DNA of 64,000 bases from Inia geoffrensis (Eukaryota > Chordata > Mammalia > Artiodactyla > Iniidae), in contig CM070910.1 of NCBI GenBank assembly GCA_036417435.1, positions 78,972,784 to 79,036,783 on the forward strand. Direction: 5' to 3'. The stretch's first letter is position 1; every line of letters begins with the position of its first letter. The position numbers and the translations under genes were made by a program. Of the stretch, positions 52,053 to 64,000 are shown piece after piece. The notes beneath the pieces were generated by a model. The model was given only the letters and a program-made list of their open reading frames with translations, was not told the DNA's origin and did not search any database.

Positions 52053-53788
52053 AATCATCGTAACTAAATCCACTCATTATGCTGCTACTGGTCTGTGGCC
52101 ATTGATTTCATTGTTGAGTGATATTCCATTGTAGGGATGTACCACAACTTCTATATCCATTTTTCTCTTTCTGGGCTATTGAAGTTGTACCATAGTCAAG
52201 GTTCCCGTACACAGAGCAGCCCCAAACTTTGGTGTGGCTCTGTCTTTTTCATTTAAATTTTCCGAATCTATAGCACCATAAGTGGAAGTGCCCTAGGCTC
52301 TCTAGCTTGGTTTTTTCTTTGTTCCAGGAAACACCATCCACTTCTCCAGAGTGGCTGTTGGCAATTTACATCCCGCCCATCAGCATAACAAGGCTGCCGG
52401 TTCTCCATGGCCTGTCCTGCCTCTCTGGATTTTACATTTTTTTCGGAGGGCCCTTTTGATCGGTGGGAAGTGAGACTTCCTTGTAGTTCGGATTTCCATT
52501 GCAGGCTTGCTTGGTTGGCCAAAAAGGGCGTATGCGTTTTTTCCTGAATATATTCAGGAAAAAACGCATACGTCCTTTTTGGCCAAGTGCATCACTGTCG
52601 AACTGCTGCCTCTTTTCCTAGGATTTCATAGCAATTCTTATCTACCACCTGATATCTGTTTTCTGCAATTTTGTGTCGTGTTCAAGTCCTCTTCACAGTC
52701 TTCCTTCAATAAATTTTTGGATGATAGGGGTCATTTGGAACTCCGCAGGATTGTGAGTTACAGTGCCAAAAATCTCCTTTTGTCAACTCGCTTTTTTGTG
52801 AGCTGACCGCAAACCCGAATAATTGCTTAAGGCCCTAATCTCGTTCCAGCATGGCACGCTGAGCCTTTGGTGAATTCTTCTTCCTGTAGGGAAATCATCG
52901 TTCAATGTGCCCGTCTAAACTCATCGAGTTAGCCGCTCATTGGTTCTCCTTATTCCTGCTCATCTTCCACAGAAATTGCAAACTGTGCCAAGCAAGAGGT
53001 CAAAGGCACTGGCTCTCCAAGTGGGGAGAATGTTTATATCGCATCTGGAAAGGCGAACTCGAGTACCAGGGGTGGAAAATGGCGATGAATTTTAGAAATT
53101 TTGCCTGATCACTTCGTGGACCATATTCTCGGTTTTCCATGCATATATTAGCTGAAGGATAAATCCCTTAAACGTGGAGATTTGGGACCCGTGGAATGGG
53201 GATCATGCACCATTACCTCAGAGGGTCTGCATTCCCTCACCAGTAGTATCAGCCCCAAGTGTCCAGCCTTATCTCTCCCCCAGCTGTGGATGTAGAGGTG
53301 GTAAATCCAAGATTTCTCGCAAGACCTCAAGGACTTATTTAAGAATTTCTCTCTATTTCACAGTCCTTGTGCTTTCTTTTTCAAATTTATTTTTATAAGG
53401 GGATTTAGCTTATTTACACTGCTGTGTGTATGCTGCTGTACACAAGTGATTTTCTTATGGAGACCTATAAATGTATGGGTTTTAAGTTTCTTCACAGTCA
53501 GGTTTATTCCTAGGTTTTGAATACGGGGTGTTGAGTCTATTTGGTTGAGCAAGGAGTAGGTCTTGTCTAATATATATTTGGCTTATGGAATGGTATCTGT
53601 CCTAATGTCCATCTCTGGTTTTATGCAGCCTCCCCACTCTCCTTTGACCTTAAGCAAGCATAAATTTCTTTTGTAAATGTGAGACTCTGTTGTGTTTTGA
53701 AATGCAGTTCATACGTACTCGTGTTTCCATTCCCGGTATTAGTGATATCTTATGATGTTTCTTTTTATGTGTGACTTATTTCACTTAG
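52053..53788 (+). repeat. Satellite unit 31, type B
   Basis: 1,736 bp. Palindrome 52515-52586 has one break (C to T at 52573). TAGTTCGGATTTCC just before it is shared with units 32 and 34. Confidence 0.97.
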
Positions 53789-55523
53789 AATCATCGTAAC
53801 TAAATCCACTCATTATGCTGCTACTGGTCTGTGGCCATTGATTTCATTGTTGAGTGATATTCCATTGTAGGGATGTACCACAACCTCTATATCCATTTTT
53901 CTCTTTCTGGGCTATTGAAGTTGTACCATAGTCAAGGTTCCCGTACACAGAGCAGCCCCAAACTTTGGTGTGGCTCTGTCTTTTTCATTTAAATTTTCCG
54001 AATCTATAGCACCATAAGTGGAAGTGCCCTAGGCTCTCTATCTTGGTTTTTTCTTTGTTCCAGGAAACACCATCCACTTCTCCAGAGTGGCTGTTGGCAA
54101 TTTACATCCCGCCCATCAGCATAACAAGGCTGCCGGTTCTCCATGGCCTGTCCTGCCTCTCTGGATTTTACATTTTTTTCGGAGGGCCCTTTTGATCGGT
54201 GGGAAGTGAGACTTCCTTGTAGTTCGGATTTCCCTTGCAGGCTTGCTTGGTTGGCCAAAAAGGGCGTATGCGTTTTTTCCTGAATATATTCAGGAAAAAA
54301 CGCATACGCCCTTTTTGGCCAAGTGCATCACTGTCGAACTGCTGCCTCTTTTCCTAGGATTTCAGAGCAATTTTTATCTACCACCTGATATCTGTTTTCT
54401 GCAATTTTGTGTCGTGTTCAAGTCCTCTTCACAGTCTTCCTTCAATAAATTTTTGGATGATAGGGGTCATTTGGCACTCCGCAGGATTGTGAGTTACAGT
54501 GCCAAAAATCTCCTTTTGTCAACTCGCTTTTTTGTGAGCTGACCGCAAACCCGAATAATTGCTTTAGGCCCTAATCTCGTTCTGGCATGGCACGCTGGGC
54601 CTTTGGTGAATTCTTCTTCCTGTAGGGAAATCATCGTTCAATGTGCCCATCCAAACACATCGAGTTAGCCGATCATTTGTTCTCCTTATACCTGCTCATC
54701 TTCCACAGAAATTGCAAACTGTGCCGAACAAGAGGTCAAAGGCACTGACTCTCGAAGTGGGGAGAATGTTAATATCGCATCTGGAAAGGTGAACTCGAGT
54801 ACCAGGGGGGGAAAATGGCGATGAATTTTAGAAATTTTGCCTGATCACTTCGTGGACCATATTCTGGGTTTTCCATGCATATTTTAGCTGAAGGATAAAT
54901 CCCTTATATGTGGAGATTTGGGACCCGTGGATGGGGAATCATGCACCATTACCTCAAAGGGTCTGCATTCCCTCACCAATAGTATCAGCCCCAAGTGTCC
55001 AGCCTTATCTCTACCACAGCTGTGGATGTAGAGGTGGTCAATCCAAGATTTCTAACAAGCCCTCAATGACTTATTTAGGAATTTCTCTCTATTTCACAGT
55101 CCTTGTGCTTTCTTTTGCAAATTTATTTCTATAAGGGGATTTAGCTTATTTACACTGCTGTGTGTATGCTGCTGTACACAAGTGATTTTCTTATGGAGAC
55201 CTATAAATGTATGGGTTTTAAGTTTCTTCACAGTCAGGTTTATTCCTACGTTTTAAATACGGGGTGTTGAGTCGATTTGGTTGAGCGAGGAGTAGGTCTT
55301 GTCTAATATATATTTGGCTTATGGAATGGTATCTGTCTTAATGTCCATCTCTGGTTTTATGCAGCCTCCCCACTCTCCTTTGACCTTAAGCAAGCATAAA
55401 TTTCTTTTGTGAATGTGAGACTCTGTTGTGTTTTCAAATGCAGTTCATGCGTAGTCGTGTTTCATTCCCGGTATTAGTGATATCTTATGATGTTTATTTT
55501 TCTGTGTGACTTATTTCACTTAG
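53789..55523 (+). repeat. Satellite unit 32, type B
   Basis: 1,735 bp. Palindrome 54251-54322 is perfect. The patch at about 55,010-55,135 (CTCTACCACAGCTGTGG, GTGGTCAATCC, TTTCTAACAAGCC, TTTTGCAAATTTATTTC) matches unit 29, 5,203 bp upstream. Confidence 0.97.
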
Positions 55524-57259
55524 AATCATCGTAACTAAATCCACTCATTATGCTGCCACTGGTCTGTGGCCATTGATTTCATTGTTGAGTGATATTCCAT
55601 TGTAGGGATGTACCACAACTTATATATCCAGTTTTCTCTTTCTGGGCTATTGAAGTTGTACCATAGTCAAGGTTCCCGTACACAGAGCAGCCCCAAACTT
55701 TGGTGTGGCTCTGTCTTTTTCATTTAAATTTTCCGAATCTATAGCACCATAAGTGGAAGTGCCCTAGGCTCTCTACCTTGTTTTTTTCTTTGTTCCAGGA
55801 AACACCATCCACTTCTCCAGAGTGGCTGTTGGCAATTTCCATCCCGCCCATCAGCATAACAAGGCTGCCGGTTCTCCATGGCCTGTCCTGCCTCTCTGGA
55901 TTTTACATTTTTTTCGGAGGGCCCTTTTGATTGGTGGGAAGTGAGACTTCCTTGTAGTGCGGATTTCCATTGCAGGCTTGCTTGGTTGGCCAAAAAGGCC
56001 GTATGCGTTTTTTCCTGAATATATTCAGGAATAAACGCATACGCCCTTTTTGGCCAAGTGCATCACTGTCGAACTGCTGCCTCTTTTCCTACGATTTCAG
56101 AGCAATATTTATCTACCACCTGATTTCTGTTTTCTGCAATTCTGTGTCGTGTTCAAGTCCTCTTCACAGTCTTCCTTCAATAAATTTTTGGATGATAGGG
56201 GTCATTTGGAACTCCGCAGGATTATGAGTTAAAGTGCCAAAAATCTCCTTTTGTCAACTCGCTTTTTTGTGAGCTGACCACAAACCCGAATAATTGCTTC
56301 AGGCCCTAATCTCGTTCCGGCATGGCACGCTGAGCCTTTGGTGAATTCTTCTTCCTGTAGGGAAATCATCGTTCAATGTGCCCGTCTAAACACATCGAGT
56401 TAGCCGCTCATTGGTTCTCCTTATTCCTGCTCATCTTCCACAGAAATTGCAAACTGTGCCAAACAAGAGGTCAAAGGCACTGACTCTCCAAGTGGGGAGA
56501 ATGTTTATATCGCATGTGGAAAGGCGAACTCGAGTACCAGGGGTGGAAAATGGCGATGAATTTTAGAAATTTTGCCTGATCACTTCGTGGACCATATTCT
56601 CGGTTTTCCATGCATATATTAGCTGAAGGATAAATCCCTTAAACGTGGAGATTTGGGACCCGTGGAATGGGAATCATGCACCATTACCTCAGAGGGTCTG
56701 CATTCCCTCACCAATAGTATCAGCCCCAAGTGTCCAGCCTTATCTCTCCCCCAGCTGTGGATGTAGAGGTGGTAAATCCAAGATTTCTCACAAGCCCTCA
56801 AGGACTTATTTAAAAATTTCTCTCTATTTCACAGTCCTTGTACTTTCTTTTTCAAATTTATTTTTATAAGGGGATTTAGCTTATTTACACTGCTGTGTGT
56901 ATGCTGCTGTACACAAGTGATTTTCTTATGGAGACCTATAAATTTATGGGTTTTAAGTTTCTTCACAGTCAGGTTTATTCCTAGGTTTTGAATACGGGGT
57001 GTTGAGTCGATTTGGTTGAGCAAGGAGTAGGTCTTGTCTAATATATATTTGGCTTATGGAATGGTATCTGTCCTATTGTCCATCTCTGGTTTTATGCAGC
57101 CTCCCCACTCTCCTTTGACCTTAAGCAAGCATAAATTTCTTTTGTAAATGTGAGACTCTGCTGTGTTTTGAAATGCAGTTCATACGTAGTCGTGTTTCCA
57201 TTCCCGGTATTAGTGATATCTTATGATGTTTCTTTTTCTGTGTGACTTATTTCACTTAG
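55524..57259 (+). repeat. Satellite unit 33, type B
   Basis: 1,736 bp. Palindrome 55986-56057 has two breaks (55999, 56032). The first (AAAAAGGCCGTATG) is shared with unit 35, as is the TTTCCATCCCGCC variant. Confidence 0.97.
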
Positions 57260-58994
57260 AATCATCGTAACTAAATCCACTCATTATGCTGCTACTGGTC
57301 TGTGGCCATTGATTTCATTGTTGAGTGATATTCCATTGTAGGGATGTACCACAATTTCTATATCCATTTTTCTCTTTCTGGGCTATTGAAGTTGTACCAT
57401 AGTCAAGGTTCCCGTACACAGAGCAGCCCCAAACTTTGGTGTGGCTCTGTCTTTTTCATTTAAATTTTCCGAATCTATAGCACCATAAGTGGAAGTGCCC
57501 TAGGCTCTCTAGCTTGGTTTTTTCTTTGTTCCAGGAAACACCATCCACTTCTCCAGAGTGGCTGTTGGCAATTTACATCCCGCCCATCAGCATAACAAGG
57601 CTGCCGGTTCTCCATGGCCTGTCCTGCCTCTCTGGATTTTACATTTTTTTCGGAGGGCCCTTTTGATCGGTGGGAAGAGAGACTTCCTTGTAGTTCGGAT
57701 TTCCATTGCAGGCTTGCTTGGTTGGCCAAAAAGGGCGTATGCGTTTTTTCCTGAATATATTCAGGAAAAAACGCATACGCCCTTTTTGGCCAAGTGCATC
57801 ACTGTCGAACTGCTGCCCCTTTTCCTAGGATTTCAGAGCAATTCTTATCTACCACCTGATATCTGTTTTCTGCAATTTTGTGTCGTGTTCAAGTCCTCTT
57901 CACAGTCTTCCTTCAATAAATTTTTGGATGATAGGGGTCATTTGGAACTCCGCAGGATTGTGAGTTACGGTGCCAAAAATCTCCTTTTCTCAACTCGCTT
58001 TTTTGTGAGCTGACCGCAAACCCGAATAATTGCTTCAGGCCTTAATCTCGTTCTGGCATGGCACGCTGAGCCTTTGGTGAATTCTTCTTCCTGTAGGGAA
58101 ATCATCGTTCAATGTGCCCGTCCAAACACATCGGGTTAGCCGCACATTGGTTCTCCTTATTCCTGCTCATCTTCCACAGAAATTGCAAACTGTGCCGAAC
58201 AAGAGGTCAAAGGCACTGACTCTCGAAGTGGGGAGAATGTTAATATCGCATCTGGAAAGGCGAACTCGAGTACCAGGGGGGGAAAATGGCGATGAATTTT
58301 AGAAATTTTGCCTGATCACTTCGTGGACCATATTCTGGGTTTTCCATGCATATTTTAGCTGAAGGATAAATCCCTTAAACGTGGAGATTTGGGACCCGTG
58401 GAATGGGAATCATGCACCATTACATCAGAGGGTCTGCATTCCCTCACCAATAGTATCAGCCCCAAGTGTCCAGCCTTATCTCTCCCCCAGCTGTGGATGT
58501 AGAGGTGGTAAATCCAAGATTTCTCGCAAGACCTCCAGGACTTATTTAAGAATTTCTCTCTATTTCACAGTCTTTGTGCTTTCTTTTGCAAATATATTTC
58601 TATAAGGGGATTTAGCTTATTTACACTGCTGTGTGTATGCTGCTGTACACAAGTGATTTTCTTATGGAGACCTATAAATGTATGGGTTTTAAGTTTCTTC
58701 ACAGTCAGGTTTATTCCTACGTTTTGAATACGGGGTGTTGAGTCGATTTGGTTGAGCGAGGAGTAGGTCTTGTCTAATATATATTTGGCTTATGGAATGG
58801 TATCAGTCCTAATGTCCATCTCTGGTTTTATGCTGCCTCCCCACTCTCCTTTGACCTTAAGCAAGCATAAATTTCTTTTGTAAATGTGAGACTCTGTTGT
58901 GTTTTCAAATGCAGTTCATGCGTAGTCGTGTTTCATTCCCGGTATTAGTGATATCTTATGATGTTTCTTTTTCTGTGTGACTTATTTCACTTAG
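57260..58994 (+). repeat. Satellite unit 34, type B with A-like end
   Basis: 1,735 bp. Palindrome 57722-57793 is perfect. It carries part of the unit 29/32 patch (TTTTGCAAATATATTTC near 58,585). Its last ~90 bp return to the A form TTCAAATGCAG. Confidence 0.97.
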
Positions 58995-60728
58995 AATCAT
59001 CGTAACTAAATCCACTCATTATGCTGCTACTGGTCTGTGGCCATTGATTTCATTGTTGAGTGATATTCCATTGTAGGGATGTACCACAACTTCTATATCC
59101 AGTTTTCTCTTTCTGAGCTATTGAAGTTGTACCATAGTCAAGGTTCCCGTACACAGAGCAGCCCCAAACTTTGGTGTGGCTCTGTCTTTTTCATTTAAAT
59201 TTTCCGAATCTATAGCACCATAAGTGGAAGTGCCCTAGGCTCTCTAGCTTGTTTTTTTCTTTGTTCCAGGAAACACCATCCACTTCTCCAGAGTGGCTGT
59301 TGGCAATTTCCATCCCGCCCATCAGCATAACAAGGCTGCCGGTTCTCCATGGCCTGTCCTGCCTCTCTGGATTTTACATTTTTTTCGGAGGGCCCTTTTG
59401 ATCGGTGGGAAGTGAGACTTCCTTGTAGTGCGGATTTCCATTGCAGGCTTGCTTGGTTGGCCAAAAAGGCCGTATGCGTTTTTTCATGAATATATTCAGG
59501 AAAAAACGCATACGCCCTTTTTGGCCAAGTGCATCACTGTCGAACTGCTGCCTCTTTTCCTACGATTTCAGAGCAATTCTTATCTACCACCTGATATCTG
59601 CTTTCTGCAATTCTGTGTCGTGTTCAAGTCCTCTTCACAGTCTTCCTTCAATAAATTTTTGGATGATAGGGGTCATTTGGAACTCCGCAGGATTGTGAGT
59701 TACAGTGCCAAAAATCTCCTTTTCTCAACTCGCTTTCTTGTGAGCTGACTGCAAACCCGAATAATTGCTTCAGGCCCTAATCTCGTTCCGGCATGGCACG
59801 CTGAGCCTTTGGTGAATTCTTCTTCCTGTAGGGAAATCATCGTTCAGTGTGCCCGTCCAAACAAATCGAGTTAGCCGCTCATTGGTTCTCCTTATTCCTG
59901 CTCATCTTCCACAGAAATTACAAACTGTGCCAAACAAGAGGTCAAAGGCACTGACTCTCCAAGTGGGGAGAATGTTAATATCGCATCTGGAAAGGCGAAC
60001 TCGAGTACCGGGTGGAAAATGGCGATAAATTTTAGAAATTTTGCCTGATCACTTCGTGGACCCTATTCTGGGTTTTCCATGCATATTTTAGCTGAAGGAT
60101 AAATCCCTTAAACGTGGAGATTTGGGACCCGTGGATTGGAAATCATGCACCATTACCTCAAAGGGTCTGCATTCCCTCACCAATAGTATCAGCCCCAAGT
60201 GTCCAGCCTTATCTCTCCCCCAGCTGTGGATGTAGAGGTGATAAATCCAAGATTTCTCGCAAGACCTCAAGGACTTATTTAAGAATTTCTCTCTATTTCA
60301 CAGTCCTTGTGCTTTGTTTTTCAAATTTATTTTTATAAGGGGATTTAGATTATTTACACTGCTGTGTGTATGCTGCTGTACACAAGTGATTTTCTTATGG
60401 AGACCTATAAATGTATGTGTTTTAAGTTTCTTCACAGTCAGGTATATTCCTAGGTTTTGAATACGGGGTGTTGAGTCGATTTGGTTGAGCGAGGAGTAGG
60501 TCTCGTCTAATATATATTTGGCTTATGGAATGGTATCTGTCCTAATGTCCATCTCTGGTTTTATGCAGCCTCCCCACTCTCCTTTGACCTTAAGCAAGCA
60601 TAAATTTCTTTTGTAAATGTGAGACTCTGTTGTGTTTTCAAATGCAGTTCATGCGTAGTCGTGTTTCCATTCCCGGTATTAGTGATATCTTATGATGTTT
60701 CTTTTTCTGTGTGACTTATTTCACTTAG
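58995..60728 (+). repeat. Satellite unit 35, B-to-A switch
   Basis: 1,734 bp. Palindrome 59457-59528 has two breaks (59470, 59486). The left half has GATCGGTGGG (B); from about 59,840 on it is type A (CAAACAAATCGAG, ACCGGGTGG with one G lost). Confidence 0.97.
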
Positions 60729-62463
60729 AATCATCGTAACTAAATCCACTCATTATGCTGCTACTGGTCTGTGGCCATTGATTTCATTGTTGAGTGATAT
60801 TCCATTGTAGGGATGTACCACAACTTCTATATCCAGTTTTCTCTTACTGAGCTATTGAAGTTGTACCATAGTCAAGGTTCCCGTACACAGAGCAGCCCCA
60901 AACTTTGGTGTGGCTCTGTCTTTTTCATTTAAATTTTCCGAATCTATAGCACCATAAGTGGAAGTGCCCTAGGCTCTCTAGCTTGGTTTTTCCTTTGTTC
61001 CAGGAAACACCATCCACTTCTCCAGAGTGGCTTTTGGCAATTTACATCCCGCCCATCAGCATAACAAGGCTGCGGGTTCTCCATGGCCTGTCCTGCCTCT
61101 CTGGATTTTACATTTTTTTCGGAGGGCCCTTTTGGTCGGTCGGAAGTGAGACTTCCTTGTAGTGCGGATTTCCATTGCAGGCTTGCTTGGTTGGCCAAAA
61201 AGGGCGTATGCGTTTTTTCCTGAATATATTCAGGAAAAAACGCATACGCACTTTTTGGCCAAGTGCATCACTGTCGAACTGCTGCCTCTTTTCCTACGAT
61301 TTCAGAGCAATTTTTATCTACCACCTGATATCTGTTTTCTGCAATTCTGTGTCGTGTTCAAGTCCTCTTCACAGTCTTAATTCAATAAATTTTTGGATGA
61401 TAGGAGTCATTTGGAACTCCGCAGGATTGTGAGTTACAGTGCCAAAAATCTCCTTTTCTCAACTCGCTTTCTTGTGAGCTGACCGCAAACCCGAATAATT
61501 GCTTCAGGCCATAATCTCGTTCCGGCATGGCACGCTGAGCCTTTGGTGAATTCTTCTTCCTGTAGGGAAATCATCGTTCAGTGTGCCCGTCCAAACAAAT
61601 CGAGTTAGCCGCTCATTGGTTCTCCTTATTCCTGCTCATCTTCCACAGAAATTGCAAACTGTGCCAAACAAGAGGTCAAAGGCACTGACTCTCCAAGTGG
61701 GGAGAATGTTAATATCGCATCTGGAAAGGCGAACTCGAGTACCGGGGTGGAAAATGGCGATGAATTTTAGAAATTTTGCCTGATCACTTCGTGGACCATA
61801 TTCTGGGTTTAACATGCATATTTTAGCTGAAGGATAAATCCCTTAAACGTGGAGATTTGGGACCCGTGGATTGGGAATCATGCACCATTACCTCAAAGGG
61901 TCTGCATTCCCTCACCAATAGCATCAGCCCCAAGTGTCCAGCCTTATCTCTCCCCCAGCTGTGGATGTAGAGGTGGTAAATCCAAGATTTCTCGCAAGAC
62001 CTCAAGGACTTATTTAAGAATTTCTCTCTATTTCACAGTCCTTGTGCTTTCTTTTTCAAATTTATTTTTATAAGGGGATTTAGATTATTTACACTGCTGT
62101 GTGTATGCTGCTGTACACAAGTGATTTTCTTATGGAGACCTATAAATGTATGGGTTTTAAGTTTCTTCACAGTCAGGTATATTCCTAGGTTTTGAATACG
62201 GGGTGTTGAGTCGATTTGGTTGAGCGAGGAGTAGGTCTCGTCTAATATATATTTGGCTTATGGAATGGTATCTGTCCTAATGTCCATCTCTGGTTTTATG
62301 CAGCCTCCCCACTCTCCTTTGACCTTAAGCAAGCATAAATTTCTTTTGTAAATGTGAGACTCTGTTGTGTTTTCAAATGCAGTTCATGCGTAGTCGTGTT
62401 TCCATTCCCGGTATTAGTGATATCTTATGATGTTTCTTTTTCTGTGTGACTTATTTCACTTAG
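60729..62463 (+). repeat. Satellite unit 36, type A
   Basis: 1,735 bp. Palindrome 61191-61262 has one break (C to A at 61250). TGCGGGTTCTCC and AATAGCATCAGC pair it with unit 1. Private CAGTCTTAATTC near 61374 and GGTTTAACATGC near 61807. Confidence 0.97.
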
Positions 62464-64000
62464 AATCATCGTAACTAAATCCACTCATTATGCTGCTACT
62501 GGTCTGTGGCCATTGATTTCATTGTTGAGTGATATTCCATTGTAGGGATGTACCACAACTTCTATATCCAATTTTCTCTTTCTGAGCTATTGAAGTTGTA
62601 CCATAGTCAAGGTTCCCGTACACAGAGCAGCCCCAAACTTTGGTGTGGCTCTGTCTTTTTCATTTAAATTTTCCGAATCTATAGCACCATAAGTGGAAGT
62701 ACCCTAGGCTCTCTAGCTTGGTTTTTTCTTTGTTCCAGGAAACACCATCCACTTCTCAAGAGTGGCTGTTGGCAATTTACATCCCGCCCATCAGCATAAC
62801 AAGGCTGCCGGTTCTCTATGGCCTGTCCTGCATGTCTGGATTTTACATTTTTTTCGGAGGGCCCTTTTGGTCGGTCGGAAGTGAGACTTCCTTGTAGTGC
62901 GGATTTCCATTGCAGGCTTGCTTGGTTGGCCAAAAAGGGCGTATGCGTTTTTTCCTGAATATATTCAGGAAAAAACGCATACGCCCTTTTTGGCCAAGTG
63001 CATCACTGTCGAACTGCTGCCTCTTTTCCTACGATTTCAGAGCAATTTTTATCTACCACCTGATATCTGTTTTCTGCAATTCTGTGTCGTGTTCAAGTCC
63101 TCTTCACAGTCTTCCTTCAATAAATTTTTGGATGATAGGGGTCATTTGGAACTCCGCAGGATTGTGAGTTACAGTGCCAAAAATCTCCTTTTCTCAACTC
63201 GCTTTCTTGTGAGCTGACTGCAAACCCGAATAATTGCTTCAGGCCCTAATCTCGTTCCGGCATGGCACGCTGAGCCTTTGGTGAATTCTTCTTCCTGTAG
63301 GGAAATCATCGTTCACTGTGCCCGTCCAAACAAATCGAGTTAGCCGCTCATTGGTTCTCCTTATTCCTGCTCATCTTCCACAGAAATTGCAAACTGTGCC
63401 AAACAAGAGGTCAAAGGCACTGACTCTCCAAGTGGGAAGAATGTTAATATCGCATCTGGAAAGGCGAACTCGAGTATCGGGGTGGAAAATGGCGATGAAT
63501 TTTAGAAATTTTGCCTGATCACTTCGTGGACCCTATTCTGGGTTTTCCATGCATATTTTAGCTGAAGGATAAATCCCTTAAACGTGGAGATTTGGGACCC
63601 GTGGATTGGGAATCATGCACCATTACCTCAAAGGGTCTGCATTCCCTCACCAATAGTATCAGCCCCAAGTGTCCAGCCTTATCTCTCCCCCAGCTGTGGA
63701 TGTAGAGGTGGTAAATCCAAGATTTCTCGCAAGACCTCAAGGACTTATTTAAGAATTTCTCTCTATTTCACAGTCCTTGTGCTTTCTTTTTCAAATTTAT
63801 TTTTATAAGGGGATTTAGATTATTTACACTGCTGTGTGTATGCTGCTGTACACAAGTGATTTTCTTATGGAGACCTATAAATGTATGGGTTTTAAGTTTC
63901 TTCACAGTCAGGTATATTCCTAGGTTTTGAATACGGGGTGTTGAGTCGATTTGGTTGAGCGAGGAGTAGGTCTCGTCTAATATATATTTGGCTTATGGAA
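62464..64000 (+). repeat. Satellite unit 37, type A, cut by window end
   Basis: 1,537 bp are present; about 198 bp are missing. Palindrome 62926-62997 is perfect. CTATGGCCTGTCCTGCATGT near 62,817 pairs it with unit 2. The array evidently continues past the window. Confidence 0.97.

Larger units (their letters stand above)
46850..58994 (+). repeat. Loose trimer pattern in units 28-34
   Basis: Unit 29 matches 32 (5,203 bp apart), 30 matches 33 (5,206 bp) and 31 resembles 34 (5,207 bp), by shared patch, TTTCCATCCCGCC and TAGTTCGG marks respectively. Unit 28 also matches 30 over its right half, so the pattern is blurred by conversion. Confidence 0.65.
1..64000 (+). repeat. Tandem satellite array, ~1,735 bp monomer, 37 units
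   Basis: The same ~1,735 bp sequence recurs head to tail from the first to the last base with no unique DNA between copies. Palindrome-to-palindrome spacing is 1,732-1,736 bp throughout. Units differ by scattered substitutions and very few one-base indels, mostly in homopolymer runs. Every unit carries the same landmarks in the same order: L1-like segment, 72 bp palindrome, an EcoRI-type GAATTC, an XhoI-type CTCGAG next to a G run, and a poly-T relic. The window starts and ends inside the array, so the array boundaries are not seen. The monomer length matches what I recall for the common cetacean satellite, but I could not test that identity. No gene is embedded. Confidence 0.98.

Noticed and set aside
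1..64000. CRISPR array or prokaryotic repeat
   Set aside because: The repeat is ~1.7 kb with no spacers, and the L1 content shows a mammalian genome.
1..64000. Monomer length as a multiple of nucleosome spacing
   Set aside because: 1,735 bp can be divided into nine or ten plausible nucleosome repeats, so the match means nothing without phasing data.

Overview
The whole 64 kb window is one uninterrupted tandem satellite array. A unit of about 1,735 bp is repeated head to tail, all on the same strand: 36 full units plus 1,537 bp of a 37th, counted from the first base, which falls at unit phase 1 as set here. Unit lengths run from 1,732 to 1,736 bp, and most units look well over 90% identical by eye. 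There is no unique DNA. I find no protein-coding gene, tRNA, rRNA, CRISPR array or bacterial feature. The short open frames in each unit are by-products of the repeat.

Each monomer appears to be a chimera of old transposons. (1) From about 416 bp before each unit start to the palindrome at unit position ~463, the plus strand is collinear with the antisense of a mammalian L1 (LINE-1) 3' end: poly-A relic, 3' UTR, then the C-terminal part of ORF2. (2) At positions 463-534 sits a 72 bp palindrome with no spacer. Its arm resembles, from memory, the terminal inverted repeats of the mariner elements and MADE1-like MITEs of ruminant genomes. It is perfect in 20 of the 37 units. (3) L1 similarity may continue weakly to about position 780. 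(4) Positions ~780-1320 I cannot assign to any family.

The host is a mammal because of the L1. The ruminant-like mariner arm points to Cetartiodactyla. Among known satellites, the best fit in length is the common cetacean satellite (about 1.7 kb in most whales, shorter in oceanic dolphins). That name is recalled, not tested, so cattle, deer, hippo or another relative stays open.

The array has internal architecture. Type A units (units 1-7, 9-10 and 35 right half to 37) flank a block of type B units (mainly 11-34). Unit 8 is a B-like unit inside A, and several units switch type part-way. Higher-order repeats are superimposed: an almost exact 1,735 bp duplication (units 4-5), a 3,470 bp dimer present three times (about 33.4-43.3 kb), a ~5,206 bp trimer present twice (about 21.9-31.2 kb), and a looser trimer pattern in units 28-34. 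Units 1-2 share rare variants with units 36-37, which hints at a much longer period of about 60.7 kb (35 units). These patterns are what unequal crossing-over and gene conversion leave in a satellite; nothing here suggests a gene system.
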